NCBI RefSeq assembly: GCF_000617845.2
Contig: NZ_DF820425.1
Coordinates: forward strand, 3,275,725-3,339,724
Direction: 5' to 3'
Length of the DNA: 64,000 bases
Source: Bradyrhizobium sp. DOA9
GTDB lineage: Bacteria; Pseudomonadota; Alphaproteobacteria; Rhizobiales; Xanthobacteraceae
The notes beneath the pieces were generated by a model, which was given only the letters and a program-made list of their open reading frames with translations, did not search any database and was not told the origin of the DNA. Below, piece after piece: positions 30,200 through 38,823 of this stretch. Within the stretch, counting starts at the first letter, position 1. Every line of letters begins with the position of its first letter. The position numbers and the translations under genes are program-made.

Positions 30200-31918
30200 A
30201 TGATGACGAGCGGTTTGCGCAAGGGTCTGACGAGCTATGGCGATGCCGGCTTCTCGCTGTTCCTGCGCAAGGCGTTCATCAAGGCCATGGGCTATTCCGA
30301 CGACGCGCTGGAGCGCCCGATCGTCGGCATCACCAATACCTATAGCGACTACAACCCCTGCCACGGCAACGTTCCTCAGATCATCGAGGCGGCCAAGCGT
30401 GGCGTGATGCTGTCGGGCGCGATGCCGTTCGTGTTCCCGACCATCTCGATCGCCGAGAGCTTTGCGCATCCGACCTCGATGTACCTGCGCAACCTGATGG
30501 CGATGGACACCGAGGAGATGATCCGCGCCCAGCCGATGGATGCGGTGATCGTGATCGGCGGCTGCGACAAGACGCTGCCGGCGCAGGTGATGGCCGCGAT
30601 CAGCGCCGACCTCCCGACCGTGGTCATCCCGGTCGGGCCCATGGTGGTCGGCCATCACAAGGGCGAGGTGCTGGGCGCCTGCACCGACTGCCGCCGTCTC
30701 TGGGCGAAATATCGCGCCGGCGACATGGACGATGCCGAGATCGAAGCCGTGAACGGGCGCCTCGCACCGTCGGTCGGCACCTGCATGGTGATGGGCACGG
30801 CCTCCACCATGGCCTGCATGATCGAGGCAATGGGCCTGTCGCTGCCGATGAGCGCGACGATTCCCGCGCCGCATGCCGAGCGCTTCCGTCTCGCCGAGGC
30901 CAGCGGCAAGGTTGCCGCGGAGATGGCCAAGGCCAAGGGGCCGAAGCCGAGCGACGTGTTGACGCCGGCCTCATTCAAGAACGCGCAGGTCGTGCTGCAG
31001 GCGATCGGCGGCTCGACCAACGGCCTGATCCATCTGACCGCGATGGCGCATCGCTCGCCGCACCGGCTCGATCTCGCAGCCTTCGACCAGATCGGCCGCG
31101 AGGTGCCGGTGCTGGTCGACCTCAAGCCGTCCGGCGAGCACTATATGGAGCACTTCCATCACGCCGGCGGCGTGCCGAAATTGCTGGCGCAGCTCGGCGA
31201 TCTCGTCGATCTCGACGCCAGGACCATCACCGGCCAGACGCTGCGCGAGATCGCGGCGAATGCCGAGGACGTGCCTGGCCAGGACGCGATCCGCCCGCGC
31301 AATGATCCGATCAAGAAAGAGGGCGGCCTCGCCATCCTGCACGGCAATCTTGCCCCGCGCGGCGCGGTCATCAAGCAATCGGCCGCCAGTCCGAAGCTGC
31401 TGCAGCACACCGGGCGCGCCGTCGTGTTCGAATCCGTCGAGGACATGACCGTGCGGGTCGACGACCCCGATCTCGACGTTACCGCCGACGACGTGCTGGT
31501 GCTGCGCAATGCCGGCCCCAAGGGCGCGCCCGGCATGCCCGAGGCCGGCTATCTGCCGATCCCGAAAAAGCTCGCGCGCGGCGGCACCAAGGACATGGTG
31601 CGCATCTCGGATGCGCGCATGAGCGGCACCGCGTTCGGCACCATCGTGCTCCACATCACCCCGGAATCCGCCGTCGGCGGTCCGCTGGCGCTGGTCAAGA
31701 ACGGCGACATGATCCGCCTCGACGTGGCCAAGCGCAGCATCGAGCTCTTGGTCGACACCGCCGAGCTCGACCGCCGCCGCGCCGCCCTGAAGCCGGCCGC
31801 TGCGCCGGAGACAGCACGGCGCGGCTACGCCTGGCTGTTCAACGAGACCATCCTGCAGGCCGACGAGGGCTGCGATTTCGACTTCATGCAGCGGAATGGG
31901 AAAGCCGAGACGAGCTGA
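30200..31918 (+). CDS. IlvD/Edd family dehydratase, probably sugar-acid (L-arabinonate type)
   Basis: 572-residue Fe-S dehydratase. Cluster cysteines are Cys54 (YNPCHGN), Cys122 (GGCDKT) and Cys195 (VGTCMVMG). Cys54 and Cys122 correspond to sites used by sugar-acid dehydratases with a [2Fe-2S] cluster. The C-terminal catalytic Ser lies in DARMSGTAFGT. Length and motifs are nearer to L-arabinonate/D-xylonate/galactonate dehydratases than to IlvD of isoleucine-valine synthesis, since FPTISIAES and HHKGEVLGAC are typical of the former. ATG 30200 follows AAGGAGTGGC. It stands alone on this strand. The exact substrate needs assay. Confidence 0.85.
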   Translation: MMTSGLRKGLTSYGDAGFSLFLRKAFIKAMGYSDDALERPIVGITNTYSDYNPCHGNVPQIIEAAKRGVMLSGAMPFVFPTISIAESFAHPTSMYLRNLMAMDTEEMIRAQPMDAVIVIGGCDKTLPAQVMAAISADLPTVVIPVGPMVVGHHKGEVLGACTDCRRLWAKYRAGDMDDAEIEAVNGRLAPSVGTCMVMGTASTMACMIEAMGLSLPMSATIPAPHAERFRLAEASGKVAAEMAKAKGPKPSDVLTPASFKNAQVVLQAIGGSTNGLIHLTAMAHRSPHRLDLAAFDQIGREVPVLVDLKPSGEHYMEHFHHAGGVPKLLAQLGDLVDLDARTITGQTLREIAANAEDVPGQDAIRPRNDPIKKEGGLAILHGNLAPRGAVIKQSAASPKLLQHTGRAVVFESVEDMTVRVDDPDLDVTADDVLVLRNAGPKGAPGMPEAGYLPIPKKLARGGTKDMVRISDARMSGTAFGTIVLHITPESAVGGPLALVKNGDMIRLDVAKRSIELLVDTAELDRRRAALKPAAAPETARRGYAWLFNETILQADEGCDFDFMQRNGKAETS

Positions 31919-32037
31919 TCGAACGAGGGACGCTCAGACCGCCTAAGCAGCGCGCGATAAGGCAGCCAAAACCGTTGATCGCACGATCCATGCGTGGGTG
32001 GTGCATGCAAGCGACTTTGCGGAATCGGTCGGCTGCT

Positions 32038-32643
32038 TCAACTCGCCGGCGGTAACGCGCTAAATCCATCCGCAGCAGCGACATGCTCGATCTGCCATTG
32101 CCCGGCCCCGCAGACGTAGCGGAACGGCGTGCCATGGCTGTTCTTGAAGTAGCTGCCGCACAGCACGTTCGCCATGGCCTGCATCACCGCATCGTGGCAG
32201 ACGAACAGCAGCTCGTCGCCGGGATGCCGCTCGAGCCAGGCGGAGACGCAAGCCAGCGACCGTCCGGCCATGGCGTACCAGCTCTCGCCGTCGGCCGGCA
32301 GGATCGAGACGAGGCCCGTCGCGGAAGTGACGCGGTGCTTGATCATGAGGTCGCGGACGGGCAGGCCCTCGAAGCTGCCGAAATCGAGCTCGATGATGCG
32401 ATCGTCGATATCGAGCGGCACCGAGATCGCCTCCGCGATGATCTCGGCGGTACGTGCCGCCCGCAGCAGCGGGCTCGCGACGATGCGGCTGATGCCGACG
32501 CCGCGCAGCACGTCCGCCGCCTCATACGCCTGCCGCAAGCCGTCCTCGTTCAGCGGGTTGTCGGTGCGGCCCTGGAACAGCCCTTTGCGATTCCAGTCGG
32601 TGGCGCCGTGACGGAGGCCGTAGAAATTGCGCGCGGGGGTCAC
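32038..32643 (-). CDS. Histidine phosphatase family protein
   Basis: 201 residues with the phosphoglycerate-mutase-like fold. Catalytic RHG is at residues 11-13 (LRHGATDWNRKG), the acid residue lies in FGSFEG, and the second histidine in FVCHDAVMQA. It starts at GTG 32643, whose bases overlap the TGA of the enoyl-CoA hydratase gene (GTGA), so the two are translationally coupled. A phosphoserine, sugar-phosphate or similar phosphatase role is likely, but the substrate is unknown. Confidence 0.88.
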   Translation of the reverse strand: MTPARNFYGLRHGATDWNRKGLFQGRTDNPLNEDGLRQAYEAADVLRGVGISRIVASPLLRAARTAEIIAEAISVPLDIDDRIIELDFGSFEGLPVRDLMIKHRVTSATGLVSILPADGESWYAMAGRSLACVSAWLERHPGDELLFVCHDAVMQAMANVLCGSYFKNSHGTPFRYVCGAGQWQIEHVAAADGFSALPPAS

Positions 32644-33434
32644 TTCGACTTGCTCGTGAACTTCTTCACGGCGGTGCGGAACGCCTCCGTGTTCATCGCC
32701 ATGATGATCTTGTGCTCCTCGGCATCGAGCTGCTGCTTCACCGGCGTGGTCGCGGCCTGATAGACCAGCTGCTTGGTACCGGCGATCGAAGCCGGCGGGT
32801 TCTGCGCCAGACGCTCGGCAAGCTGTCGCGTCGCGGTCTTCAGCTCGGCGGCAGGAGCGACCTTCGCGACCAGGCCCCATTCATAGGCCTGCTGTGCGGT
32901 AAAATTGTCCTCGGCGAGGAAGATCTGCAGCGCCCGGCGGGAGCCGACCGTGCCGACGATGCCGACCGTCGAGCCGCCGTCCGGCGACACCCCGATCTTG
33001 GCATAGGCCGGCGTGAACTTGGCGTCGTCAGCGGCGATGCAGAGGTCGGTGACGAAGGCGAGGCCCATGCCGGCGCCGGCCGCCGAGCCGTGCACGCTCG
33101 ACAGCGAAATCTTCGGCATGCGCCTTATGATCTCGATGAAGGCGTGATAGTGCTTCAATAGCTCGCCGACGACCGGCGTCACCGTGCCGGCTTCGGCGGC
33201 GGCCCCGATCGTCTGCAGATCGCCGCCGGCGCAGAACGCGCGGCCTTCGCCTTCGAGCACGACGACGCGGATGTCGTCGGCGCCTTCGATGTAGGCCGCG
33301 AGCTGCTCGAGCTTCTGCGCAATCGCAAGGTTGATCGCGTTGAACGCGGCGGGGCGGTTCAGCGTGATGGTCGCGATCGGGCCGTCGACCTTGAGCAGGG
33401 CGGGATCGTCGGGCTTCGAGACGGGAGCGGTCAT
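32640..33434 (-). CDS. Enoyl-CoA hydratase/isomerase family protein
   Basis: 264-residue crotonase-fold protein. The two oxyanion-hole segments are RAFCAGGDL and SSVHGSAAGAGMGLAF. The usual hydratase glutamates are not in place: GAGMGLA replaces GGGxEL, and the other site reads AKIGVSPDGG, with Asp as in PaaG-type isomerases. It is therefore more likely an isomerase or a specialised CoA enzyme than a classical beta-oxidation hydratase. ATG 33434. The coupled phosphatase gene downstream is unusual company for a crotonase. Confidence 0.88.
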   Translation of the reverse strand: MTAPVSKPDDPALLKVDGPIATITLNRPAAFNAINLAIAQKLEQLAAYIEGADDIRVVVLEGEGRAFCAGGDLQTIGAAAEAGTVTPVVGELLKHYHAFIEIIRRMPKISLSSVHGSAAGAGMGLAFVTDLCIAADDAKFTPAYAKIGVSPDGGSTVGIVGTVGSRRALQIFLAEDNFTAQQAYEWGLVAKVAPAAELKTATRQLAERLAQNPPASIAGTKQLVYQAATTPVKQQLDAEEHKIIMAMNTEAFRTAVKKFTSKSK

Positions 33435-33623
33435 CCTAAAATTCTCCGGCAGGAGGTCGAGGCTCGAACTAAATCGCAGAAGGAGAGGGGTGACAATCCC
33501 CGCACCGCGGCTCTTGCGCCGGGCGGAACGATAGGCTCAAATGGGCCGCTTTCGCCAAGGGACGGACACGAGCGCCGGCTCCTCGCAAGGCCAGCAACCA
33601 AAATCAGCGAGAGAGGAGGCGGC

Positions 33624-33665
33624 ATGGGTCAGGCTCGTGTCTTCCGGAAATGGGCTGTCCGATGA
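33624..33665 (+). CDS. 13-codon upstream ORF (leader peptide) coupled to ferredoxin reductase
   Basis: ATG 33624 is preceded by a near-ideal ribosome site GAGAGGAGG and encodes MGQARVFRKWAVR, then TGA at 33663. The TGA overlaps the ATG of the reductase at 33662 (ATGA). The reductase start has no comparable ribosome site of its own. The mini-ORF may therefore feed ribosomes to the reductase by termination-reinitiation, or act as a regulatory leader. Confidence 0.5.
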   Translation: MGQARVFRKWAVR

Positions 33666-34879
33666 CGGGCCCGGTGATCATCGTCGGTGCCGGCCATGGC
33701 GGCTACCAGGTCGCGGCATCGCTGCGCCAGGCCGGCTTTTCCGAGCGCATCTGCCTGATCAACGACGAGGCGCATCTGCCCTATCAGCGGCCGCCGCTGT
33801 CGAAGGCCTACATCAAGGGCTCGGCCGGGCCGGACAGCCTGATGTTCCGCCCCGAGAAGTTTTACCAGGACCAGACCATCGAGCTGATCGCCGGCCGCGC
33901 CGCCGCGATCGACCGCGCCGCGCGCAAGGTGCATCTCGCCTCCGGCGCGACGCTGGATTACGGCCACCTCGTGCTGGCAACCGGCGCGCGCAACCGGCTG
34001 CTCGATCTGCCCAACGCCAATCTGCCTGACGTGAAATATTTGCGCATCCTCGACGACAGCGAGGCGCTGCGCGCGATCATGCCGTCGAAGAAACGCGCCG
34101 TGATCATCGGCGCCGGCTTCATCGGCCTCGAATTCGCCGCGACCGCGCGCATCAAGGGCCTCGAGGTCGACGTGCTCGAGCTCGCCCCGCGCGTGATGGC
34201 GCGAGCGGTGACGGCGGAGGTCTCGGAGTATTTTCAGGCCCGCCACCGCGAGGCCGGCATCCGCATCCATCTCGGCGTGCAGGCGACCTCGATCGAGGCC
34301 GAGGGCGGCAAGGTCACCGGCGTGTCCTTGAGCGACGGGCGGCATCTGCCCGCCGACCTCGTCGTGGTTGGCGTCGGTGTGCTGCCGAACATCGAGCTCG
34401 CGGCCGAAGCCGGCCTGCCGGTCGCCGCCGGCATCATCGTCGACGAATATCTTGCGACGGCTGATCCCAACATTTCCGCGATTGGCGATTGCGCGCTGTT
34501 CGCAAGCCCGCGCTTCGGCGGCTCGCTGCGGCTGGAATCGGTGCAGAACGCCACCGATCAGGCCCGCTGCCTCGCAGCAAAGCTGACCGGCGACAGGAAG
34601 CCGTACGACAGCCATCCCTGGTTCTGGAGCGACCAGGGCGACGACAAGCTCCAGATCGCCGGGCTGACCACCGGCTACGACCGCGTCGTGCTGCGCGGCG
34701 ATCCCGCCAAGAAGGCGTTCTCGGCGTTCTGCTATCACGGCGACAAGCTGCTCGGCATCGAATCGATCAATCGCGCCGGCGACCACATGTTCGGCCGGAG
34801 ATTGCAGGCCATGGACCGTTCCATCACGCCGGAGCAGGCCGCGGATGAGAGTTTTGATCTGAAGGGCGCGCTGGCTTAG
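33662..34879 (+). CDS. NAD(P)H-dependent ferredoxin/rubredoxin reductase-type flavoprotein
   Basis: 405-residue FAD protein of the oxygenase-coupled ferredoxin reductase group. FAD motif VIIVGAGHGGYQVAASLR, NAD(P)H motif VIIGAGFIGLEFAATA and second FAD motif ISAIGDCALF are all present. The C-terminal domain (HPWFWSDQGDDKLQIAGL) is typical of reductases that serve [2Fe-2S] ferredoxins of P450 or Rieske oxygenase systems. The start is uncertain: ATG 33662 overlaps the leader ORF stop, while ATG 33650 lacks a ribosome site. A P450 gene lies 15 kb away; whether they partner is unknown. Confidence 0.88.
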   Translation: MTGPVIIVGAGHGGYQVAASLRQAGFSERICLINDEAHLPYQRPPLSKAYIKGSAGPDSLMFRPEKFYQDQTIELIAGRAAAIDRAARKVHLASGATLDYGHLVLATGARNRLLDLPNANLPDVKYLRILDDSEALRAIMPSKKRAVIIGAGFIGLEFAATARIKGLEVDVLELAPRVMARAVTAEVSEYFQARHREAGIRIHLGVQATSIEAEGGKVTGVSLSDGRHLPADLVVVGVGVLPNIELAAEAGLPVAAGIIVDEYLATADPNISAIGDCALFASPRFGGSLRLESVQNATDQARCLAAKLTGDRKPYDSHPWFWSDQGDDKLQIAGLTTGYDRVVLRGDPAKKAFSAFCYHGDKLLGIESINRAGDHMFGRRLQAMDRSITPEQAADESFDLKGALA

Positions 34880-35805
34880 CTCGAGCTGAGCCGGTCCGCG
34901 CGCAGCGCCGCCGACACTTCCGCAATCGTCGGCATCGACGGTGCTGCACCCATGCGTTGCACGCTGACCGATGCGGCGACATTGGCGTAGCCCAGCGCGC
35001 TTTCGATCGGCTGACCATCGGCGAGTAGCGCCGCGACCGCGCCGACAAAACAATCGCCCGCGCCGGTCGTGTCCACCGGGGTCACATTGCGGCCTTCAAT
35101 AGTCAAAAGCCGGTCGTCCACCAGTGCAATCACGCCTCGCTTGCCCAGCGTGACGCAGATGATCTGATCACGGTTCACCTGGATATGCCTCGCTGCATCG
35201 GCAATGCGATCATAGGGATCGTTGTCCGCAAGCTCGGTGTCGGCCAGCAAACCTAGCTCGGTCTCGTTCAGAACGAGAATATCGACGAGCGCGAGCAGAT
35301 CGTCCGGCATCTTCTGCGCCGGCGCCGGATTGAGCAGCGTCGTCGCCCCGGCGCCGCGCGCCCGCGCAAAGAACGCGGCAATGGTCGGCAATGGGATCTC
35401 GAACTGGCTGACGGCAACATCGCCCTTCGCCAGCGGAACGTCCGCGACGTCGTCGGGGCCGACCAGCGCATTGCTGCCCGGGATAACGACGATGGTGTTG
35501 TCCGATTTCGCGACCGTAATGATCGCGGTCCCGGAATGCGTGTCGGCGTCGCGGACGGAGCCGAGATCGACGCCCTGCGCACCGAGGAACGCCCTCAGCT
35601 CCGAGCCGAACGCATCCCTGCCCACCCGGCCGATCAGCGTGGTCGGCGCTTCGAGCCGCGCCGCCGCCACCGCCTGGTTGGCGCCCTTGCCGCCCGGGAA
35701 ATACAGCACCTGGCGGCCGGCGACGGTCTCGCCGATGCGTGGATGGCGATCGGCCGTCGCCACCACATCCATGTTGATGCTGCCGGCGACGAAGACGCGC
35801 CCCAT
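34876..35805 (-). CDS. rbsK: Ribokinase
   Basis: 309-residue PfkB-family kinase, phosphorylating D-ribose to ribose 5-phosphate. Signature 1 is GGKGANQAVAAARL, preceded by GSINMDVV; signature 2 is DTTGAGDCFVGAVAALL with the catalytic Asp. The NMD and GGKGAN sugar-contact motifs agree with ribokinase rather than fructokinase. ATG 35805. The gene lies 6 bp after a second PfkB kinase in the same direction, so both are likely co-transcribed, and its stop overlaps the convergent reductase gene. Confidence 0.88.
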   Translation of the reverse strand: MGRVFVAGSINMDVVATADRHPRIGETVAGRQVLYFPGGKGANQAVAAARLEAPTTLIGRVGRDAFGSELRAFLGAQGVDLGSVRDADTHSGTAIITVAKSDNTIVVIPGSNALVGPDDVADVPLAKGDVAVSQFEIPLPTIAAFFARARGAGATTLLNPAPAQKMPDDLLALVDILVLNETELGLLADTELADNDPYDRIADAARHIQVNRDQIICVTLGKRGVIALVDDRLLTIEGRNVTPVDTTGAGDCFVGAVAALLADGQPIESALGYANVAASVSVQRMGAAPSMPTIAEVSAALRADRLSSS

Positions 35806-35811
35806 CTCGCT

Positions 35812-36705
35812 CTAGACCCTGACCTCGAACTCGTGGCGAACCTTCGCGATATCCACCAGCGTCGGCAAGCCGGCCTCGTTGCCGAGGCGCTGGATCTTGT
35901 AGGTCGAGGCGGCGCGCGCGAAGTCGAAATGCTCGCGCCAGCTTTTGCCGGGATGGGCGAGGTAGGAATAGACATAGGCGCCGTGGAACACGTCGCCGGC
36001 GCCGTTGGTGTCGATCACGCGCTCGCGCGGGATCGGCATCGCCGGCATCACCTGCACCGTCCCGGTTTCGTCGTACCAGAACAGGCCCTTCTCGCCCATG
36101 GTGACGCCGCCGATCTTGCAGCCGCGGCCCTTGAGATAGTCGAGCATCTTCTCCGGCGTCAAATCCATCTGCTCGCACAGGCGCTCGGCGACGATCGCGA
36201 CGTCGATGAATTCGAGCAGCTCATGGGTGTTGGTGCGCAGGCCGCCGCCGTCGAGCGAGGTCAGGATGCCGGCCTCGCGGCACACCTTGGCGTAGTGGAT
36301 GGCGGCATCCGGCTGGTGGCCGTCGACATGCAGCGCGCGGCAGCCGCCGAGATTGAGCATCGGAAACGGGTGGATGTGCTCGTCGTCGCGGCAGCGGACG
36401 ATGGCGCGCTTGCCGTCCTTGGGCATGATGAAGGACAGCGAGGACTGGTTGACCTTGCGCCCATGCAGCGAGATGCCGTACTTCGCGCACATGTCCTGGA
36501 ACATGCGCCCGAGCCAGTCATTGGCCGCGGTCGCGATCAGGTCCGGCACGATGCCGAGCTTGGCGCAGCAGAACGCCGCCGTCACCGCGTTGCCGCCGAA
36601 GGAGACCGCGTAGTCACGCGCCACGTGCTTCTCGTCGCCGGTCGGCATGTGGTCGGTGATGAAGACGACGTCGATATAGGTCTGTCCGATGAAGAGAGCC
36701 TGCAT
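35812..36705 (-). CDS. PfkB family carbohydrate kinase
   Basis: 297-residue sugar kinase. It begins MQALFIGQTYIDVVFITDHM, carries the first signature as VSFGGNAVTAAFCCAKLG and the second as DTNGAGDVFHGAYVYSYL with the catalytic Asp. It is clearly different from the ribokinase next door and lacks its GGKGAN motif, so the substrate differs (fructose-like sugar, nucleoside or inositol are possible). ATG 36705 gives the natural N-terminus; the frame to 36756 has an unrelated His/Arg stretch. Confidence 0.87.
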   Translation of the reverse strand: MQALFIGQTYIDVVFITDHMPTGDEKHVARDYAVSFGGNAVTAAFCCAKLGIVPDLIATAANDWLGRMFQDMCAKYGISLHGRKVNQSSLSFIMPKDGKRAIVRCRDDEHIHPFPMLNLGGCRALHVDGHQPDAAIHYAKVCREAGILTSLDGGGLRTNTHELLEFIDVAIVAERLCEQMDLTPEKMLDYLKGRGCKIGGVTMGEKGLFWYDETGTVQVMPAMPIPRERVIDTNGAGDVFHGAYVYSYLAHPGKSWREHFDFARAASTYKIQRLGNEAGLPTLVDIAKVRHEFEVRV

Positions 36706-36917
36706 TGCTTGTCCGTGATGCGCGTGTGGTCCCGGCCGGCGGGATGACTGTAGCACCGGTTCCGCTCCGGTGGGACGCTGAAATTATTCGCAAAACTGCC
36801 GCCCGGAGCGCTTGAGGTCAGCAGGGTCCGGGAATACGACCATCGCTGGCCAATGCCAAGCCCGGACAAACGCCGTCTTTCGTTCTCCGGGTTCCAGGTC
36901 CGTCAAAAGGGTGCAGA

Positions 36918-37766
36918 ATGATCACCGGCCTCGATCACATCGTCGTTCTGGTGGGCGATATCGGCGTGGCCAAGGCGGCCTATCAGACGCTGCTCGCCCG
37001 CGCGCCGGCCTGGCAGAACTCGGGCGAGGGCGCCGACCGGGTGCTGTTCACCCTGGACAACATGACCATCGAGCTGATGGCCCCTCACGGCTTCAGCGTC
37101 ACCGCCGACCGCATGCGCGCACTGCTCGGCGACCAGGAGGGCATGCTCGCCAGCCTGTGCTTTCGTGTCGCAGATATCGGCAAGATGCACCGTCGGCTGG
37201 AGCGGGTGGCGCTGCGGCCTGATCCGGTCGCCGAGGTCGAAAGCAGCGATGCCGTCACCGGCGCCGTGCTGCACTGGAAGCGCACGCGGGCCGCCACCGA
37301 GCTGACGCGCGGCGTGCGCATGTTCTTCCTGGAGCTGGCCGACGAGCGTCCGAAGTCGGCCGCGACCGACATCGCGCCGATCGAGGGGCTCGACCACGTC
37401 GTCGTCACCACGGAGGATTCCGAGCGCGCCGCCGCGCTCTACGGCGCCCGGCTCGGCCTTGATCTCGCGCTCGACCGCTCGCACCATGACTGGGGCCAGC
37501 TGATGTTCTTCCGCTGCGGCGACCTCATCGTCGAGGTGGTGCGCCGCCCGGTCGCGGGCGGCGATGCCGCGCATGACCGGCTCTGGGGCCTGAGCTGGCG
37601 GGTCGCCGACATCGACGCCACCCGCGCCCGCCTGATCGCTGCCGGCCTCGACGTCTCCGAGGTGCGCACCGGCCGCAAGCCGGGCACGCGCATCATGACG
37701 GTGCGGAGCGGCACCTGCGGGATCCAGACCGTGCTGCTGGAGCGCTCGCCGAAGCCGGCGGAGTGA
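36918..37766 (+). CDS. VOC family (glyoxalase-like) protein, two modules
   Basis: 282 residues. It starts MITGLDHIVVLVGDIGVAKA, and a second VOC module begins near IEGLDHVVVTTEDSERAAAL. The two beta-alpha-beta units could form a metal site with His6 from the first GLDH and acidic residues such as the Glu in DLIVEVV. VOC proteins include dioxygenases, isomerases and lyases, so function is open. ATG 36918 follows AAAAGGGTGCAGA. A CGTCATTGCGAGCG repeat separates it from the TetR gene that follows. Confidence 0.8.
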   Translation: MITGLDHIVVLVGDIGVAKAAYQTLLARAPAWQNSGEGADRVLFTLDNMTIELMAPHGFSVTADRMRALLGDQEGMLASLCFRVADIGKMHRRLERVALRPDPVAEVESSDAVTGAVLHWKRTRAATELTRGVRMFFLELADERPKSAATDIAPIEGLDHVVVTTEDSERAAALYGARLGLDLALDRSHHDWGQLMFFRCGDLIVEVVRRPVAGGDAAHDRLWGLSWRVADIDATRARLIAAGLDVSEVRTGRKPGTRIMTVRSGTCGIQTVLLERSPKPAE

Positions 37767-37781
37767 GGCGGTCTCTCCACC

Positions 37782-37868
37782 CGTCATTGCGAGCGAAGCG
37801 AAGCAATCCAGAATCCCTCCGCGGCGCCAGTCTGGATTGCTTCGTCGCAAGGGCTCCTCGCAATGACG
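37782..37868. repeat. CGTCATTGCGAGCG-family palindromic repeat, copy 3
   Basis: 87-bp copy whose last bases (CAATGACG) include the ATG at 37863 from which the longest TetR reading frame opens. Layout matches the copy at 19120, with the CGTCGCAAGGG segment in the right arm. Confidence 0.85.
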
Positions 37869-38624
37869 GCTTCCTCATGCTACACGCTGATCCAGACCAC
37901 CCAGCGAGCATCCGGTTTGGCGAAGGCAAAGCGACCTCTGAAATGGCAGCGCGACCCCGAGGGGATGCGGCTGCGCATTCTCGAAGCCGCCAAGCAGGAG
38001 TTTTCCGCCCATGGCCTTGCCGGCGCGCGCGTCGACCGCATCGCGGCCAAGGCCGGCGCCAACAAGCGCATGCTGTATTACCACGTCGGCAACAAGGACG
38101 AGCTCTATCTCGCCGTGCTCGAAGGCGCCTATGACAAGATCCGCAGCGAGGAGCGGGGGCTCGATCTCGAGCATCTCGATCCCCCCGAGGCGATCCGCCG
38201 CCTGATCGAGTTCACCTGGAACTACTTCCTGCGCAATCCCGAATTCCTGTCGCTGCTGCAGACCGAGAACCTCGCGCGCGCAAAGCACCTGAAGAAATCG
38301 ACCAAGGTCAAGTCGATGCACTCGCCCTTCGTCGAGATGATCCGCACCGTGGTGCGGCGCGGCGTCGATAGCGGCGACTTCCAGGTCGCGGTCGATCCGG
38401 TGCAGCTCTACATCTCGATCGCGGCGCTGAGCTTTTTCTACCTCTCCAATTCGGCAACGCTCAGCGTCATCTTCGGCCGCGATCTCCTGGACAAGAAGGC
38501 CAAGGACGAGCGGCTGGCGCACATGGTGGGCCTCGTGCTGGCGGCATTGACGGGACAGTCGATGGCGCTGTTCGAGATCGCCAAGCCGGCGCAGTCGCGT
38601 GCGAGCGTGGTGCAGACGGCGTAG
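37863..38624 (+). CDS. TetR family transcriptional regulator
   Basis: 253 residues at the longest reading. The helix-turn-helix reads RILEAAKQEFSAHGLAGARVDRIAAKAG, followed by NKRMLYYHVGNKDELY; the C-terminal ligand domain is of the TetR_C type. The ATG at 37863 belongs to the preceding repeat element, and the first 18 residues look unlike the family, so TTG 37917 (giving LAKAKRPLKWQRD) may be the real start. It lies just before an NMT1-type ABC transporter and the enolase-like operon, making it a candidate repressor for them. Confidence 0.88.
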   Translation: MTASSCYTLIQTTQRASGLAKAKRPLKWQRDPEGMRLRILEAAKQEFSAHGLAGARVDRIAAKAGANKRMLYYHVGNKDELYLAVLEGAYDKIRSEERGLDLEHLDPPEAIRRLIEFTWNYFLRNPEFLSLLQTENLARAKHLKKSTKVKSMHSPFVEMIRTVVRRGVDSGDFQVAVDPVQLYISIAALSFFYLSNSATLSVIFGRDLLDKKAKDERLAHMVGLVLAALTGQSMALFEIAKPAQSRASVVQTA

Positions 38625-38640
38625 TTCCTCAATCTCCTCC

Positions 38641-38722
38641 CGTCATTCCGGGGCGGTCCGAAGGACCGAACCCGGAATCTCGAGATTCCGGGTTCGATGC
38701 TTCGCATCGTCCCGGAATGACG
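38641..38722. repeat. CGTCATTCCGGGG-family palindromic repeat, copy 2
   Basis: 82-bp inverted repeat with outer arms CGTCATTCCGGGGCG and CGTCCCGGAATGACG. The centre contains the self-complementary CCCGGAATCTCGAGATTCCGGG. It sits between the TetR gene and the ABC permease gene. Confidence 0.85.
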
Positions 38723-38823
38723 ACGCAGAAGCCGGCGCAAAACGTCACAGGGAAAGCTCTGGACAGTATTTATCCAACGGGTTAATTTCTCGCCATAACG
38801 AAGAAGACTGCCGGGAGTGAAAA

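Noticed and set aside
33541..34029. Frame at 33541-34029 that includes the start of the ferredoxin reductase
   Set aside because: Out of frame with the reductase after the leader and without motifs; only the 13-codon leader ORF is supported by a ribosome site.
37782..37868. Transposon or insertion-sequence end at the repeat before the TetR gene
   Set aside because: No transposase gene, no target-site duplication visible and the same element recurs as an isolated short palindrome elsewhere.
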